This document shows, piece after piece, positions 25,047 through 34,690 of a stretch of 59,968 nucleotides of DNA. The stretch is from Thermoprotei archaeon. Its GTDB lineage: Archaea; Thermoproteota; Thermoprotei; Thermoproteales; B15-G16. Each line of letters starts with the position of its first letter. The first letter of the stretch is position 1. The notes below the pieces were generated by a model. That model did no database searches, was not told the origin of the DNA, and saw nothing but the letters and a program-made list of their open reading frames with translations. Position numbers and translations under genes: made by a program. The DNA lies in the NCBI GenBank assembly GCA_003649205.1, contig QMRC01000011.1:1-59968 (forward strand). Direction: 5' to 3'.

Positions 25047-25189
25047 GTAGCACTCACCACCACCCACCACACCTAGTTACGCCACAACCATGAATATACC
25101 TTACGCCAACACATAAACACTCAAGAAAAACAGAGAACATACACAACCCATTTTAATCAACACACAGCACAGACAACCAGGGAACAACA

Positions 25190-25672
25190 GTGAACGAAGA
25201 AATCGGATGGAAACTACTCAAAGAACTACAACAAAACCCAAAACTAAGAAGAGAATTCGCAGAAATATTCACACACGAAATACCAGCAATACTACTCCAA
25301 GACAAGAGAGTAAGAGTAGCAATACTAAGAGCAATAGTGAGAGAAGCAGCAACCAAAGAAGACATAGAAAAAGTTGGAGAAACCATAGAGAAAACTAGGG
25401 AACACGTTGAAAAAGTTAGACAAGAACTAAAACAAGAAATATTGAGAGTTAGACAAGAGCTAAGTCAAGAAATATCGAAAATCAGACAAGAACTAGTAAA
25501 AGAGATAAAAGCACTAGACGAAAAATACACACATAGAATCGAGGAGCTAAATCAAAGAGTAGCCAAATTAGAAGGACAATTCAGCCTCTTCGTAAAGCTC
25601 TTCATAGCATTCAACGTACCACTACTCACAGCAGTCATAGGAATCCTACTCAAAATGATATTCATGCCTTAG
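25190..25672 (+). CDS. coiled-coil protein with C-terminal membrane anchor, paralogue of 24095
   Basis: A 160-aa paralogue of the 24095 product. The head (GWKLLKELQQNPKLRREFAEIFTHEIPAILLQDKRVRVAIL) and tail (LFVKLFIAFNVPLLTAVIGILLKMI) are nearly the same; the coiled coil is longer by two or three heptad blocks (VRQELKQEI, VRQELSQEI, IRQELVKEI), as expected from internal repeat expansion. GTG 25190 is used as in the paralogue. The upstream sequences also match (CATACACAACCCATTT before both genes), so the duplication included the promoter region. Confidence 0.65.
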   Translation: MNEEIGWKLLKELQQNPKLRREFAEIFTHEIPAILLQDKRVRVAILRAIVREAATKEDIEKVGETIEKTREHVEKVRQELKQEILRVRQELSQEISKIRQELVKEIKALDEKYTHRIEELNQRVAKLEGQFSLFVKLFIAFNVPLLTAVIGILLKMIFMP

Positions 25673-25690
25673 CAATCAGCAAAGGAAAAC

Positions 25691-25702
25691 GAAAATTTAT
25701 AG
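25691..25702 (+). promoter_or_regulatory. TATA-like promoter element
   Basis: AAAATTTATAGC lies about 37-48 bases before ATG 25739, following A-rich sequence as in archaeal BRE/TATA promoters, and would start transcription about 10-15 bases before the 66-aa gene. Confidence 0.45.
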
Positions 25703-25738
25703 CTTAAATGCAAGAATTGGAAGATAGGTAGATCCACT

Positions 25739-25939
25739 ATGAGTGAAGAGATACTGAAGATAAAGGGATGTCTAGTAAATAAAGAGAAATTTGTAGTAAT
25801 CGAAGTTAATTCAGAAAATGACCTCATAAAGCTAGCAAAGAAACTAAATGTACCAATCATAGAATGCGACAAAGAAAACTACACAGCAGTAGTAGATACG
25901 AGAGGAATAATCTATATACACAAGAAAGGCAGCAAGTAG
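25739..25939 (+). CDS. hypothetical protein, 66 aa
   Basis: A small alpha/beta protein: VVIEVNSENDLIKLAKKLNVPIIECDKENYTAVVDTRGIIYIHKK, with strand-helix-strand pattern and a lysine-rich end. It is unlike its neighbours in composition, having less GTAC and more A. It has its own TATA-like element and is followed by the 99-aa gene after 16 bases, so the two are probably co-transcribed. It is not recognised. Confidence 0.5.
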   Translation: MSEEILKIKGCLVNKEKFVVIEVNSENDLIKLAKKLNVPIIECDKENYTAVVDTRGIIYIHKKGSK

Positions 25940-25955
25940 CCTAAGTTCTAAAGAA

Positions 25956-26255
25956 ATGCCATGCAGAAGAAATAGAATTCACGAAAAAGTAATAAGGGTA
26001 ACCTATGCAGAAAGAAATGTCAATGCCTATGCACTAGTGATAGTACGTTATAAACGCAAATTCCTCAGAGAGGAAGTACTGAGTATAGACATACACTACC
26101 ACCTCGAAGAGTGCCCTCCCGAAATAAGAAATCAAGTATTTACCTACCTATCCACAGAAGTCAATAAGCAACTCAACAGAATGTACGGTAAACGAAAGAT
26201 CAAGATAGAACCACACATCCACATACACATTCCCACAACACCCACATTAACCTAA
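25956..26255 (+). CDS. hypothetical basic protein, 99 aa
   Basis: A basic beta-rich protein (KVIRVTYAERNVNAYALVIVRYKRKFLREEVLSIDIHYHLEECPP, then a helix and KIKIEPHIHIHIPTTPTLT), rich in His near the end. No family is recognised. It begins at ATG 25956, 16 bases after the preceding gene's stop. Composition links it to the 66-aa gene; together they look like a small acquired pair. Confidence 0.5.
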   Translation: MPCRRNRIHEKVIRVTYAERNVNAYALVIVRYKRKFLREEVLSIDIHYHLEECPPEIRNQVFTYLSTEVNKQLNRMYGKRKIKIEPHIHIHIPTTPTLT

Positions 26256-26282
26256 TTCCCTACACAAACAGCATCAGCAACA

Positions 26283-26597
26283 TCACCTACCCAACACCTC
26301 ATCAACCCACTCAAGGTACCTACCGAAACCAGCAACAACAGGAACAGCAATAACCTCAGGAACCTCATAACCATGAACACTCCTAATAGCTTCAATCAAC
26401 TCACGAACCCTATCCAACCTAGTCTTAATAACGAGAAGAACCTCACTAGCCACCTCAACCCCACCACCCCACCAAAACAACGAACGAACACCAGAAACAA
26501 CAGAGACACAAGCAGCCAGCTTACGTTCAAGGACATACCTAGCAACTCTCTCACCCTCCTCAACAGAACCACAAGTCACAAAAACAACAACCCAAAC
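26283..26597 (-). CDS. cutA: CutA1-like divalent cation tolerance protein
   Basis: A 104-aa ferredoxin-like fold protein. From GTG 26597 it reads WVVVFVTCGSVEEGERVARYVLERKLAACVSV, the CutA start, followed by RSLFWWGGGVEVASEVLLVIKTR (the conserved Y/F-W-W-x-G...E-x-x-L-x-I-K-T motif) and GYEVPEVIAVPVVAG. CutA forms very stable trimers and binds metals; its physiological role is unsettled. The 51 codons upstream in the same frame are membrane-like and not part of CutA, so I rejected the longer start. Confidence 0.9.
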   Translation of the reverse strand, partial: VWVVVFVTCGSVEEGERVARYVLERKLAACVSVVSGVRSLFWWGGGVEVASEVLLVIKTRLDRVRELIEAIRSVHGYEVPEVIAVPVVAGFGRYLEWVDEVLGR

Positions 26598-26789
26598 ACC
26601 ACGCACACAAACCACCGAAAGAAAACAAGACACAAAGCACAAAAACATAACCCACAAATAGAGAACGACCAATGATGAAGCGGTGGGCTTACGAGACCAC
26701 AAGATGACAAACACTGGGAGGACTGAGGGAGCCACCACAACGCAAGACACAAGAGACTCAGTAAGTTCATACCCAGGTACCTAGTTAGG

Positions 26790-27179
26790 TCGAGACTAGG
26801 CAAGAGATCCGGGGAAGATCGGGAGGGTAACCCATAGGAGTACGCATAAAGACGAGTATCAAGTACAGGGATAAGTACATAACAACAGCACTCCTCAACA
26901 GCAACTGCGAAACACCTGAATCCAAAACACATACACTCGCTAGCCACCAGGCCTACCACTCGAAGAAGAACCCAAGAGCGAACGATACAGCGTCGTCAGA
27001 ACAGAAATCACCACACATACCAAAGTCGAAGTCCGAAGTACTACTCAGCGAATCCCTAATCGAAGCACTTAACATACAGATCATCAGACCAAAACAAGGA
27101 ATGAGTATGGAAATTCACAAACAAAGGAAAAGCACAGAACAAGCAAAAACCCAACGTACTGGTAGATAGGCGTCACTAG
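26790..27179 (+). pseudogene. decayed third copy of the retropepsin-fold gene
   Basis: Read on the + strand, the remains of the 24547 gene are plain: IGVRIKTSIKYRDKYITTALLNS (start ATG now ATA at 26834), then in another frame SERYSVVRTEITTH, then EVLLSESLIEALNIQIIRPKQG and, after another shift, VWKF. About 25-30 codons are missing between the second and third pieces, and at least three frame breaks are needed. The upstream 40-odd bases (GGTACCTAGTTAGGTCGAG...) also match the flank of the intact gene. So a whole gene plus promoter was duplicated and is being lost. Confidence 0.85.
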
Positions 27180-27330
27180 GCACTCTACGCACTTAGTAAT
27201 GCACCTGGCTTAACAAGTACGTTAGCCATAGGGTTAGGATGCCTGATAAGTTAGTTTATGGTACCGATATCCCTCATACTATCTAGTGAAAAGAGCAATA
27301 ACCATAGTAAGTTTCGGAATACTACGTACG

Positions 27331-28482
27331 TTAGTGTCGCGCTACTGCAAATGCTGTACCAAAACCTATCTCCTTACCTCTCTCACCCAAATTTACTAGA
27401 CTTTCTACCTCAATTTCCTTACTAGACTCTGCATACACCACTGATCCAGGACACAATAGTGCATAGACAGGTTTCCTCACGTTTCTAGATAATGAGTACC
27501 CAATAGTTTGCACAGCTATCCTACCAATAACTGTTATCCTCCTTAAATCAGCACCTATCAATTTACTCAGCTCCTTTCTGATAATAGCAATTATGTTGAA
27601 GTTTGGCCTTGCACTGTACAACGCCGGTGAGAGTACATAGATAGCTACCTTCTTTCCACGAATTCTGTCACCACAAAGCTCTCTTACCCTAGCTCTAAGC
27701 TTAGTAGCAGCATCTCCCTCATAAACGTTCATTAATGTGATACGTCTATCTCCACCAAGTCCGACAGCTACACCATTACCAGTGAGCTTTCTTAACACTT
27801 CAACGAATTTACCAGTCAAATCCTCTACATCTATGCAGAATGCAAGTTCCTCAACATGAACAGGAGTTATCTCCTCACCATGTACCTTAAGCAGTGCTGC
27901 ATGTTCAACATACTCGGCGGTATAAATCATGCCATATTCAACCCTTCTCTCAATGTCTACTAGTTTGATGCCCGTCATAGGGTATTTCTTAGCAATGTAC
28001 AGTGTAATTTCTTTGCTCAACTCACGTAACCTTTTAACTACTGCAAAGATTGTTTCCTCAGCAAGTGCTTGCCTAAGAGCACTAATTACTTCATCAATGT
28101 ATGCTAAGGAGTCATTCAGGTCACTTACCGAGTAGGGTATCAATACTGATTCTCCAACAGCCCCTTCAGCCTCTCCTCTGCTAATCTTAGCAAGCACATA
28201 TGGTCCATAGAACCTCACTTTCTCCTTCTCGACACCTTCAGCAACTTTACTAATGCAATCAAAGTATTCATCGACCCAGTTGACCGTAATTGGCTTATAA
28301 CTTAGTGACTTACTTTCAAGGAATGTTGTAACGATAGCCCCAATAATGGTTGTTGGAAGTGGTATAAGCATTGATTTTGCTCTAACCTGAGGACCAGTAG
28401 CCGCTGGCGAAAATGGCTGTGGACCTCTGAAGAGTAGTGGTTCAACGTAGCTAAACCCTACTCGAGCATACACAGCTGTCAT
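27331..28482 (-). CDS. cmr3: type III-B CRISPR RAMP protein Cmr3 (Cas5-like)
   Basis: The Cas5-type subunit that caps the crRNA 5' handle in the Cmr complex, 383 aa. The N-terminus ARVGFSYVEPLLFRGPQPFSPAATGPQVRAKSMLIPLPTTIIGA is the Cmr3 signature (bulky residue before LLFR, then the P-x-x-x-T/S-I-x-G motif), and the C-terminal EIGFGTAFAVARH carries the glycine-rich RAMP loop. It is the last gene of the leftward operon, 4 bp after cmr2. Downstream there is 150 bp of gene-free DNA and then a pseudogene. Confidence 0.88.
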   Translation of the reverse strand: MTAVYARVGFSYVEPLLFRGPQPFSPAATGPQVRAKSMLIPLPTTIIGAIVTTFLESKSLSYKPITVNWVDEYFDCISKVAEGVEKEKVRFYGPYVLAKISRGEAEGAVGESVLIPYSVSDLNDSLAYIDEVISALRQALAEETIFAVVKRLRELSKEITLYIAKKYPMTGIKLVDIERRVEYGMIYTAEYVEHAALLKVHGEEITPVHVEELAFCIDVEDLTGKFVEVLRKLTGNGVAVGLGGDRRITLMNVYEGDAATKLRARVRELCGDRIRGKKVAIYVLSPALYSARPNFNIIAIIRKELSKLIGADLRRITVIGRIAVQTIGYSLSRNVRKPVYALLCPGSVVYAESSKEIEVESLVNLGERGKEIGFGTAFAVARH

Positions 28483-28486
28483 ATAG

Positions 28487-31400
28487 CTAGCTCACCTCAG
28501 CACTCATGGTAGATGTAACAGCAAGACATAGGTTAAATAAACCATCGGTCAAGCACTTTGCAGTACCAAGTACTTGTTGTGCTCTAGCACTTAACTCAAC
28601 AATCACTTTTGCAGCATATGCTAACTTATTGGTTACAAGATCCCTAAATGCTTCAGGTCCTCTTACTTCGATAAGATTGCTTAGGAACTTAATTGCTAAG
28701 TCTCTATCCTGAATCATGATCTCCATAATCGGTGTAGCAGTAGTTCTCTCTACGAACCTCTCTAAGCTTTCGTACTTCTCCAATATCCTGTAGAACGTTC
28801 TTCGTGACAATGTTTGCTCAAGAAGCGTGAACTTAACCAACTCATTAGCGTACCTAGTGAGTGCTGTTATATGCTCCAACGAAGGTTCCTTCTCCGGGTT
28901 ATTGGGTAGTATAGCTACTCTCAATCTACCCCTAGAGCTATAAGCTACAATCGTTACATCCTTCTCGTACATTGCTCTTGCCTCTCCTATCATGGTAGTA
29001 GCCTTTATACCATCCTTAGTTTCAAGCAGTGTTACAACATCCTCTATGGCAGCATATAATGGGTACATATAATGCGTATAGTACGCACAATAGCTTCTAC
29101 CAGCCAGCCCAAGAGCTGGAGCAATCGGCACATATGGTCTTTCGCCAACAACTATACAGTGGAAGAATGGTACCTTGTCTCTCTTCTCAATGCCGACATT
29201 GAACCCATCTTCAGGTACTTCCAGCATATAGCCTCGAATTGTGAATTTTACTGAAGCACCGATGCTATAAGCAGCTCTCGTCTCGTAAATCATATCTAGC
29301 ACATAATCTATCGGTATAGCAGCAAAATAATCATCACCGCCAGCATACACCACAAATCCTCTAAATGGTATACTTACTTCAACACTCCTGTACTTGACAC
29401 GAGTTCCCCGATACGTTGCTATTATATCTACTAGAGATTGCACCATTAATGCCCTACTTACCGACGTATGCCATGCAGGAGCTGTGGGTATTAATCCTTC
29501 TTTAGCTAGCTTGTCAAGGTACTCCTTTACACATCTAACATGTTCTAATAGATCTTCATGTCTTGCAGGTACCTTTACGTCCTCGATCCTTTCCTTCACT
29601 TTTCCTAGCTCTTCAAGTAAAACATTTACCGCATTCTCTAAATCACCCTGTGCCAAGTAATTAACTACTTCGGCCGCTCTACCTTCACATAGAGCTGCTA
29701 AGTACCTTATTAACCATTCACACTTTAATTTCGGATGTAAAGCCTTAGATATATTGCCCTGCAATAGCTTACCCATATAATCCCCATCTGCCTTGACGAG
29801 AGCTAAGTACCTTGTTGGGAATTTCAACCTGTCAATCTTAGTAACATCAACGTAGAAATTGCGTAAGTCACGCAGATGTGGAGTCTTTGGTTCAATGAAG
29901 TCATCATTTATGCTTGAAGCTTTCCACATCCACACTAATGGCAAAGCTAATCTTTTGTCCGCTTTAACTATTTCATCAACATAATACCTTAGCCAAGTAC
30001 CCCTCAATTTACCAACCCACTCATCAAGTCCTTCCACCAGCTTTGGATATCCTACACAGCTTTCGAGCCTACTTACAAGATCCTTAAGCCTCTCCCTACT
30101 CTTCATAGCTTCCCTCACCATCTTAATGTATATGGCTAGGAATTTCAGATTAGCAATGTCAGAAATCGATGGAACTTCAAAGAACTGTTCTCCAACCTCC
30201 CTACCTAGTAAGCGTCCAACTACGTGCTTTGTACCCTCACGTGTCGATAGCAATCTCTTAATTAGACAATATCCACAAAGCCTCTCACCATCGCTAAAAT
30301 ATGGCTCAAGATCAGTTCCTCTGATAGTAACTATTGGTGGCAACTTACCGCACACACTACAGCTCTCACGTAGCAATTCACCAACCGTACTAGCTGATGT
30401 TCCTATTGAAGTGTAAACCTTCTCATACCTATCTGTTAAGTTCGTTCCAGCTGCTGCATCAAGCTTAGTAGACCAATACATCTCCTGCAGCTTGAATATG
30501 AGTGAAAGCAGTAGATGGTATAGCTCAAAGTCTAGTAATACTAGCTCCCTGCCCCTTATGTCCAACTCCTTAAACCAAGGCAGCAGTTCCCTTAGCACCT
30601 TACTTAAGGCTTCAGGCTTTATCTCCTCCTCACCCGCATCAGGTATAATAGATCTAAATTGCCTAACAATCCAACACCTTGTGTACACAGTAAAGCCACG
30701 TTCTCTAAGTGCCTTAAGTGGGCATAACTCTCGCCTTGGACACCTTATGCATGAATCTTCGAATCTTTCAAGCTCAAAATACAGCACAGTTAACCTTAGG
30801 GGTAACGGTGGAGCTATAGTATAGCCGAGTTCATGTACCGTAGTTGTGAACATGTCTTTTAACGAACCTTCAGAGGTCTTCCCCAAAGTCTTCAACAGCG
30901 ATCGCAAGCTACTTTCGAGTCCCTTCAATGCCTCTACACGTGACCTACTTAACTCGTCTAGTGCATTTGCAGCACAATCACATAGAGCACTCCATATCTT
31001 GCTATACATGCTCGGAATCATGAGTAGGTTATGTAATGCATTTTGCTCACTAGGTAGTACAAGAGTAATTGTTGTTGGTACAACAGCATACATCGGGTAG
31101 TTAGCTACTTTGAATTTTCCTGTTAGGTCAGAGTATATGTACCCATACCAAATAGCTAACTCTGGAAGCCAGGATTTGAATCCAGGTAGTTTGCTCAAGA
31201 ACTCGTACACAGTTTCTCCATCTATGTTAGCTGTTAAGAATGTATGTAAGTAGAATGGATTATTTCTCGGACTAGGCATCAGCAGTACATCTGGTCCGTA
31301 CAATAGTACGAAATCCTCAACTAGCTTCCATGAAAGTACCGATGATAGCCAACTCGCAATGTAGAAGTCGCGTAGCTTACGAGAAGCCTGTATGAATTTT

Positions 31401-32053
31401 TGAACACCAGCTAGATCTAGGAGCCCGAGGTATCCAGCTATTTTGTCCTCTTCTTTAACTAAGTTTATCATCGTAGACGTAGCATATACGTGATCAAATA
31501 CAGAGTGTGTAGGTACCCTAGTATCTGCAGGACCTATTGGTAGACTGGCTCTCCACCAAGCAAACTCGTACAGTGTGTACAGCATGTAGTAGCGAGCCTT
31601 AGGATCGCCTAGTGACTTGAGTATATCGCTTAGGAACCTAACAAAGCTGTCCTTTATGACTCTTGGCTCGGGCTCGAGGGGAGGTATATACCTACCAACA
31701 ACGTCCACCGAAGTCTCGCACACACGTACTGCAAAGGGATTTTTCAATTCAACTCCCTTAAATTCAAATATTCCTGGAACTACACCAAGAATGTCTAGAA
31801 GCCATCTATCAAATGAAGCTGCTAAGCCATCAGCTAATCTAACTGCCCAGCCATATGTGAAATCTTGCTCTAGACCTAAATCCTTAGCTAGTTCGTAGGC
31901 TTCTTCTTCATGTCTCTTCTTGCCATACACACTGAATCCCTTAGCTATTACCCAAGGCTTCCATGGGGGATCATGCAATATAGCAGTGATCTTTCTACGC
32001 CAGAATGTACCATCTACCTCAGGCTTCTTTAACATTACTTCACCATCAATCAC
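28487..32053 (-). CDS. cmr2: type III-B CRISPR Cas10/Cmr2
   Basis: The large subunit, 1188 aa, above average for Cmr2. Order: an N-terminal HD-like region starting with AILHDPPWKPW (His-Asp) and VRLADGLAASFDRW; zinc-binding clusters CIRCPRRELCPLK (middle) and CSVCGKLPP...CGYCLIKRL; a first palm segment LALVKADGDYMGKLL; and the GGDD motif (FVVYAGGDDYFAAIP) at about residues 905-908. With both the DGD and GGDD sites present, cyclic oligoadenylate synthesis is predicted. It overlaps cmr6 by four bases upstream and is 4 bp from cmr3 downstream. Confidence 0.95.
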   Translation of the reverse strand: MIDGEVMLKKPEVDGTFWRRKITAILHDPPWKPWVIAKGFSVYGKKRHEEEAYELAKDLGLEQDFTYGWAVRLADGLAASFDRWLLDILGVVPGIFEFKGVELKNPFAVRVCETSVDVVGRYIPPLEPEPRVIKDSFVRFLSDILKSLGDPKARYYMLYTLYEFAWWRASLPIGPADTRVPTHSVFDHVYATSTMINLVKEEDKIAGYLGLLDLAGVQKFIQASRKLRDFYIASWLSSVLSWKLVEDFVLLYGPDVLLMPSPRNNPFYLHTFLTANIDGETVYEFLSKLPGFKSWLPELAIWYGYIYSDLTGKFKVANYPMYAVVPTTITLVLPSEQNALHNLLMIPSMYSKIWSALCDCAANALDELSRSRVEALKGLESSLRSLLKTLGKTSEGSLKDMFTTTVHELGYTIAPPLPLRLTVLYFELERFEDSCIRCPRRELCPLKALRERGFTVYTRCWIVRQFRSIIPDAGEEEIKPEALSKVLRELLPWFKELDIRGRELVLLDFELYHLLLSLIFKLQEMYWSTKLDAAAGTNLTDRYEKVYTSIGTSASTVGELLRESCSVCGKLPPIVTIRGTDLEPYFSDGERLCGYCLIKRLLSTREGTKHVVGRLLGREVGEQFFEVPSISDIANLKFLAIYIKMVREAMKSRERLKDLVSRLESCVGYPKLVEGLDEWVGKLRGTWLRYYVDEIVKADKRLALPLVWMWKASSINDDFIEPKTPHLRDLRNFYVDVTKIDRLKFPTRYLALVKADGDYMGKLLQGNISKALHPKLKCEWLIRYLAALCEGRAAEVVNYLAQGDLENAVNVLLEELGKVKERIEDVKVPARHEDLLEHVRCVKEYLDKLAKEGLIPTAPAWHTSVSRALMVQSLVDIIATYRGTRVKYRSVEVSIPFRGFVVYAGGDDYFAAIPIDYVLDMIYETRAAYSIGASVKFTIRGYMLEVPEDGFNVGIEKRDKVPFFHCIVVGERPYVPIAPALGLAGRSYCAYYTHYMYPLYAAIEDVVTLLETKDGIKATTMIGEARAMYEKDVTIVAYSSRGRLRVAILPNNPEKEPSLEHITALTRYANELVKFTLLEQTLSRRTFYRILEKYESLERFVERTTATPIMEIMIQDRDLAIKFLSNLIEVRGPEAFRDLVTNKLAYAAKVIVELSARAQQVLGTAKCLTDGLFNLCLAVTSTMSAEVS

Positions 32054-32937
32054 GCCATATCACCTACCAATAGCTTTACCTCACTAACTTCAAATTTCCC
32101 GTAACCAACTGATGTACGTGCACCTAAACCCAACTTACCAACCAACATAAGTGCTTTAATAATCTCCTTAGCAATGTCTTGAATCGAATAATCCTTCCCT
32201 GTCACTCTCTTCACCTCTAGTTTGAGGAATGGCGTAAGCGCTATGAATCCTCTGAAAACTATACCATCGGCAAGTGATACGTATACAACAGGATTAGGCC
32301 TCACCTTGCTCTCATCCAATTCGTCCTCTGTGTAATGTGGCGTAACTACATCTGGTAGCAGCACTCTGCCATACTCATTCTTAGTATTCACGAGATAGAA
32401 ATCCAGAAACAATACTGAAGTAGCTACAGATCTCTCATGACCCGGCTCTGGGCCAAATACTACCTCCTCTAATCGCTTTAGATCATCTGCAGCAATAACC
32501 CTCCAGCCATGTCTAATAGCTCCCTTAATGCTTGAACCAGGTATGTAGGGTACATTAAGTAATGGATCAAATGCAAGACCTATTTCGAATGCTGATCTGG
32601 CAAATGTAGCTCCAACACCGACTATTGCTCTACTTTTGAATTCCAATTTAACGTCAATCACGGTACAATCAAGTACCTTTAAAGCTTGAAGCACCTTGTC
32701 TAGGTAATTATTGACTATCTTGAATAGCTGCATACTGGAGTATGCTTTTAATAGTTTCTCAGCAAGTCTACGTTTTAGCACATTGTACTTCTCTTCGGCA
32801 CCCTGTACCTTAAGCTTCCATAGCTCACTACTCCAATGTGCTATCCATGTCCATAGATTGTGTTCAGTGCATGTAATGCGCTCTCGCTCAATAATCCTTC
32901 CTCCACCTAATCTCCCTCCAATCCTTTCATCCTTCAT
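32050..32937 (-). CDS. cmr6: type III-B CRISPR RAMP protein Cmr6
   Basis: A 295-aa Cas7-like subunit at the 3' end of the crRNA in the Cmr filament. The core reads DPLLNVPYIPGSSIKGAIRHGWR (the S-x-x-K-G-x-x-R RAMP motif), then VFGPEPGHERSVATSVLFLDFYLV and a C-terminal LGLGARTSVGYGKFEV glycine-rich loop, all typical of Cmr6. The long N-terminal helical part (first ~100 residues, NLWTWIAHWSSELWKLKVQGAEEKYNV) resembles other archaeal Cmr6. Its stop overlaps the cmr2 start. Confidence 0.9.
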   Translation of the reverse strand: MKDERIGGRLGGGRIIERERITCTEHNLWTWIAHWSSELWKLKVQGAEEKYNVLKRRLAEKLLKAYSSMQLFKIVNNYLDKVLQALKVLDCTVIDVKLEFKSRAIVGVGATFARSAFEIGLAFDPLLNVPYIPGSSIKGAIRHGWRVIAADDLKRLEEVVFGPEPGHERSVATSVLFLDFYLVNTKNEYGRVLLPDVVTPHYTEDELDESKVRPNPVVYVSLADGIVFRGFIALTPFLKLEVKRVTGKDYSIQDIAKEIIKALMLVGKLGLGARTSVGYGKFEVSEVKLLVGDMA

Positions 32938-32941
32938 ATCA

Positions 32942-34687
32942 TCACCTTAGTGCCTCTAATACAAACTCAAATGCTACCTCAAAGCACGTACGAATGAGGT
33001 CTAGTACATTAGCTGGAGGTTTCAATTCTTCGCATTTTCCTCGTCTAATCAGTCGTATAATTGATAACTCCCTCACAGGCGATAAACCACGTGTATCGCT
33101 AACCCAGACAAGCTCGCTTACTGGCCAATCCATAGAGATGGATCCCCATACAAGTACGAGTGCTCTATTAGTACGTGAATCATAGTTTAGTACACGCATG
33201 AATAGTGGACTAGGTCTACGTAAATTCATTCCAGGACTGTAGCCTGTGCCTCTTTGCTCTCTTGGTAAACCTAGAATCCAAGTATGCCATTTGCCATCTG
33301 CTACCTTAGGTGATCGACCACACAACTTCTTCCATGTAACCTTCATTGTTGCTTCGCCTATCTTCCTAAGTAAATGTGATAGCCCTGTTGTCTCCACTGA
33401 AATAACACGAATTCTCGTTATTTCTCTATCAAGTGTCAATGCGAAGTACCTAGGACATTTAGTGTAAAGTTCTCTTTTGAGCTTATCAAAGTCAATGCCT
33501 CTGCTTTTGCCAAACCGTTTAAGTGCGTTCTCTGCCTCCACTATAGCCGTCTCTATTAGCTTCCAGAGCTTATTTTCGGCTATCTCATGGTTCATCTTAT
33601 CAATTGGCTCGATGACCTCTTTCACTACTTTACGAATTTCATCGTATGGTATATAGCTTCTGTCTAAAAGTAATTTTAATGAACAGAAACCTCTTCGTGT
33701 ACATTGCCCATATCCGTATAGCAGTGCACTAAGTATTGCGGAGTATACCATTAGATAATCGAAGGACTTAATTGCGTCTAGTAGCACTCCAATTGATGGT
33801 AGACTTATACCCGCCTCCTTTAATGCCTCATAGTATCTTCTAGCATATTCTTCAAGAACCTCGTAGTTTAACCTTGTGATCTTTAGGTGGAGTTTACCCT
33901 GCTCTATTGACGATATCTTTTCATACATTATTTTGCGTATAGTCTCGGTAATGTTTTCGTACTTGATTTTCTCACATAGCGATGCAAGTACTAATACTAA
34001 CCTTTGTACTTCCTGTACCGATATCCGTCTTATTCTTTCCAATTGCTCCTTTATCTGCTTAAGCTCACTATGGATTTCGTATGTTAGCCCAAATTCGTAC
34101 CAGTAGTCAAGTAGCATGTCGACTATTCGTCGAATTCTCTGAATTGCCTGACGAAGCTTTTGTGTGTTTATACCTCCCCCAGACTTTAGCCACTCTATGT
34201 CCTTCAGGGTGCTTCTTTCACGTGTTATTAGCAAAGCTAAACGAGGTATTTCCTTAAAGCTTTCGATCTCATCCTCTTCAATGTATTTTTCCGGTATTAC
34301 CCTTGCATCGATGCTATATACTGAGCTTACTAGCTTTCCAGTTACTGGTACTTTGCCTCCCAGACATAGAACAAGTAGCTCCTTTACTAGCTTCTGGACC
34401 TTTTCATTACTAATGTCAACTCCGGCATGAATGGTTGCACCTAAGAGGAGGTGCTTCAGTGTATATCTTAGGACCCCTTTCACGCTTTTGCTCACGTACT
34501 GTTCAGACCAGGGATGCTCGGGACTGCCAATCACGTGTACTTCAAGAGGAGTTGCCTTATAGCTACCGATCCTCAGGGGCGTGATTATCTCAAATGTTAA
34601 CTCGCATACAGTCTTCAGACTTGTCTCCGCTAATTTACCTACCTCAGCTCTTATTGAGTCTATGTTAAGAGATACTTCCTGAACCAT
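32942..34687 (-). CDS. cmr1: type III-B CRISPR RAMP protein Cmr1
   Basis: A 581-aa RAMP. The N-terminal ferredoxin fold is CELTFEIITPLRIGSYK...SKSVKGVLRYTLKHLLLGA (Cmr1 has S-x-K-G-x-x-R at this place). After a long helical insert, the C-terminal part has RRPSPLFMRVL and ALVLVWGSI, as in Cmr1 second folds. It is longer than many Cmr1 proteins (usually 300-500 aa). It sits between cmr5 and cmr6 with 3-4 bp gaps. By elimination and motif it is Cmr1, the subunit that recognises the target 3' region. The insert is the odd feature. Confidence 0.8.
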   Translation of the reverse strand: MVQEVSLNIDSIRAEVGKLAETSLKTVCELTFEIITPLRIGSYKATPLEVHVIGSPEHPWSEQYVSKSVKGVLRYTLKHLLLGATIHAGVDISNEKVQKLVKELLVLCLGGKVPVTGKLVSSVYSIDARVIPEKYIEEDEIESFKEIPRLALLITRERSTLKDIEWLKSGGGINTQKLRQAIQRIRRIVDMLLDYWYEFGLTYEIHSELKQIKEQLERIRRISVQEVQRLVLVLASLCEKIKYENITETIRKIMYEKISSIEQGKLHLKITRLNYEVLEEYARRYYEALKEAGISLPSIGVLLDAIKSFDYLMVYSAILSALLYGYGQCTRRGFCSLKLLLDRSYIPYDEIRKVVKEVIEPIDKMNHEIAENKLWKLIETAIVEAENALKRFGKSRGIDFDKLKRELYTKCPRYFALTLDREITRIRVISVETTGLSHLLRKIGEATMKVTWKKLCGRSPKVADGKWHTWILGLPREQRGTGYSPGMNLRRPSPLFMRVLNYDSRTNRALVLVWGSISMDWPVSELVWVSDTRGLSPVRELSIIRLIRRGKCEELKPPANVLDLIRTCFEVAFEFVLEALR

Positions 34688-34690
34688 GGT

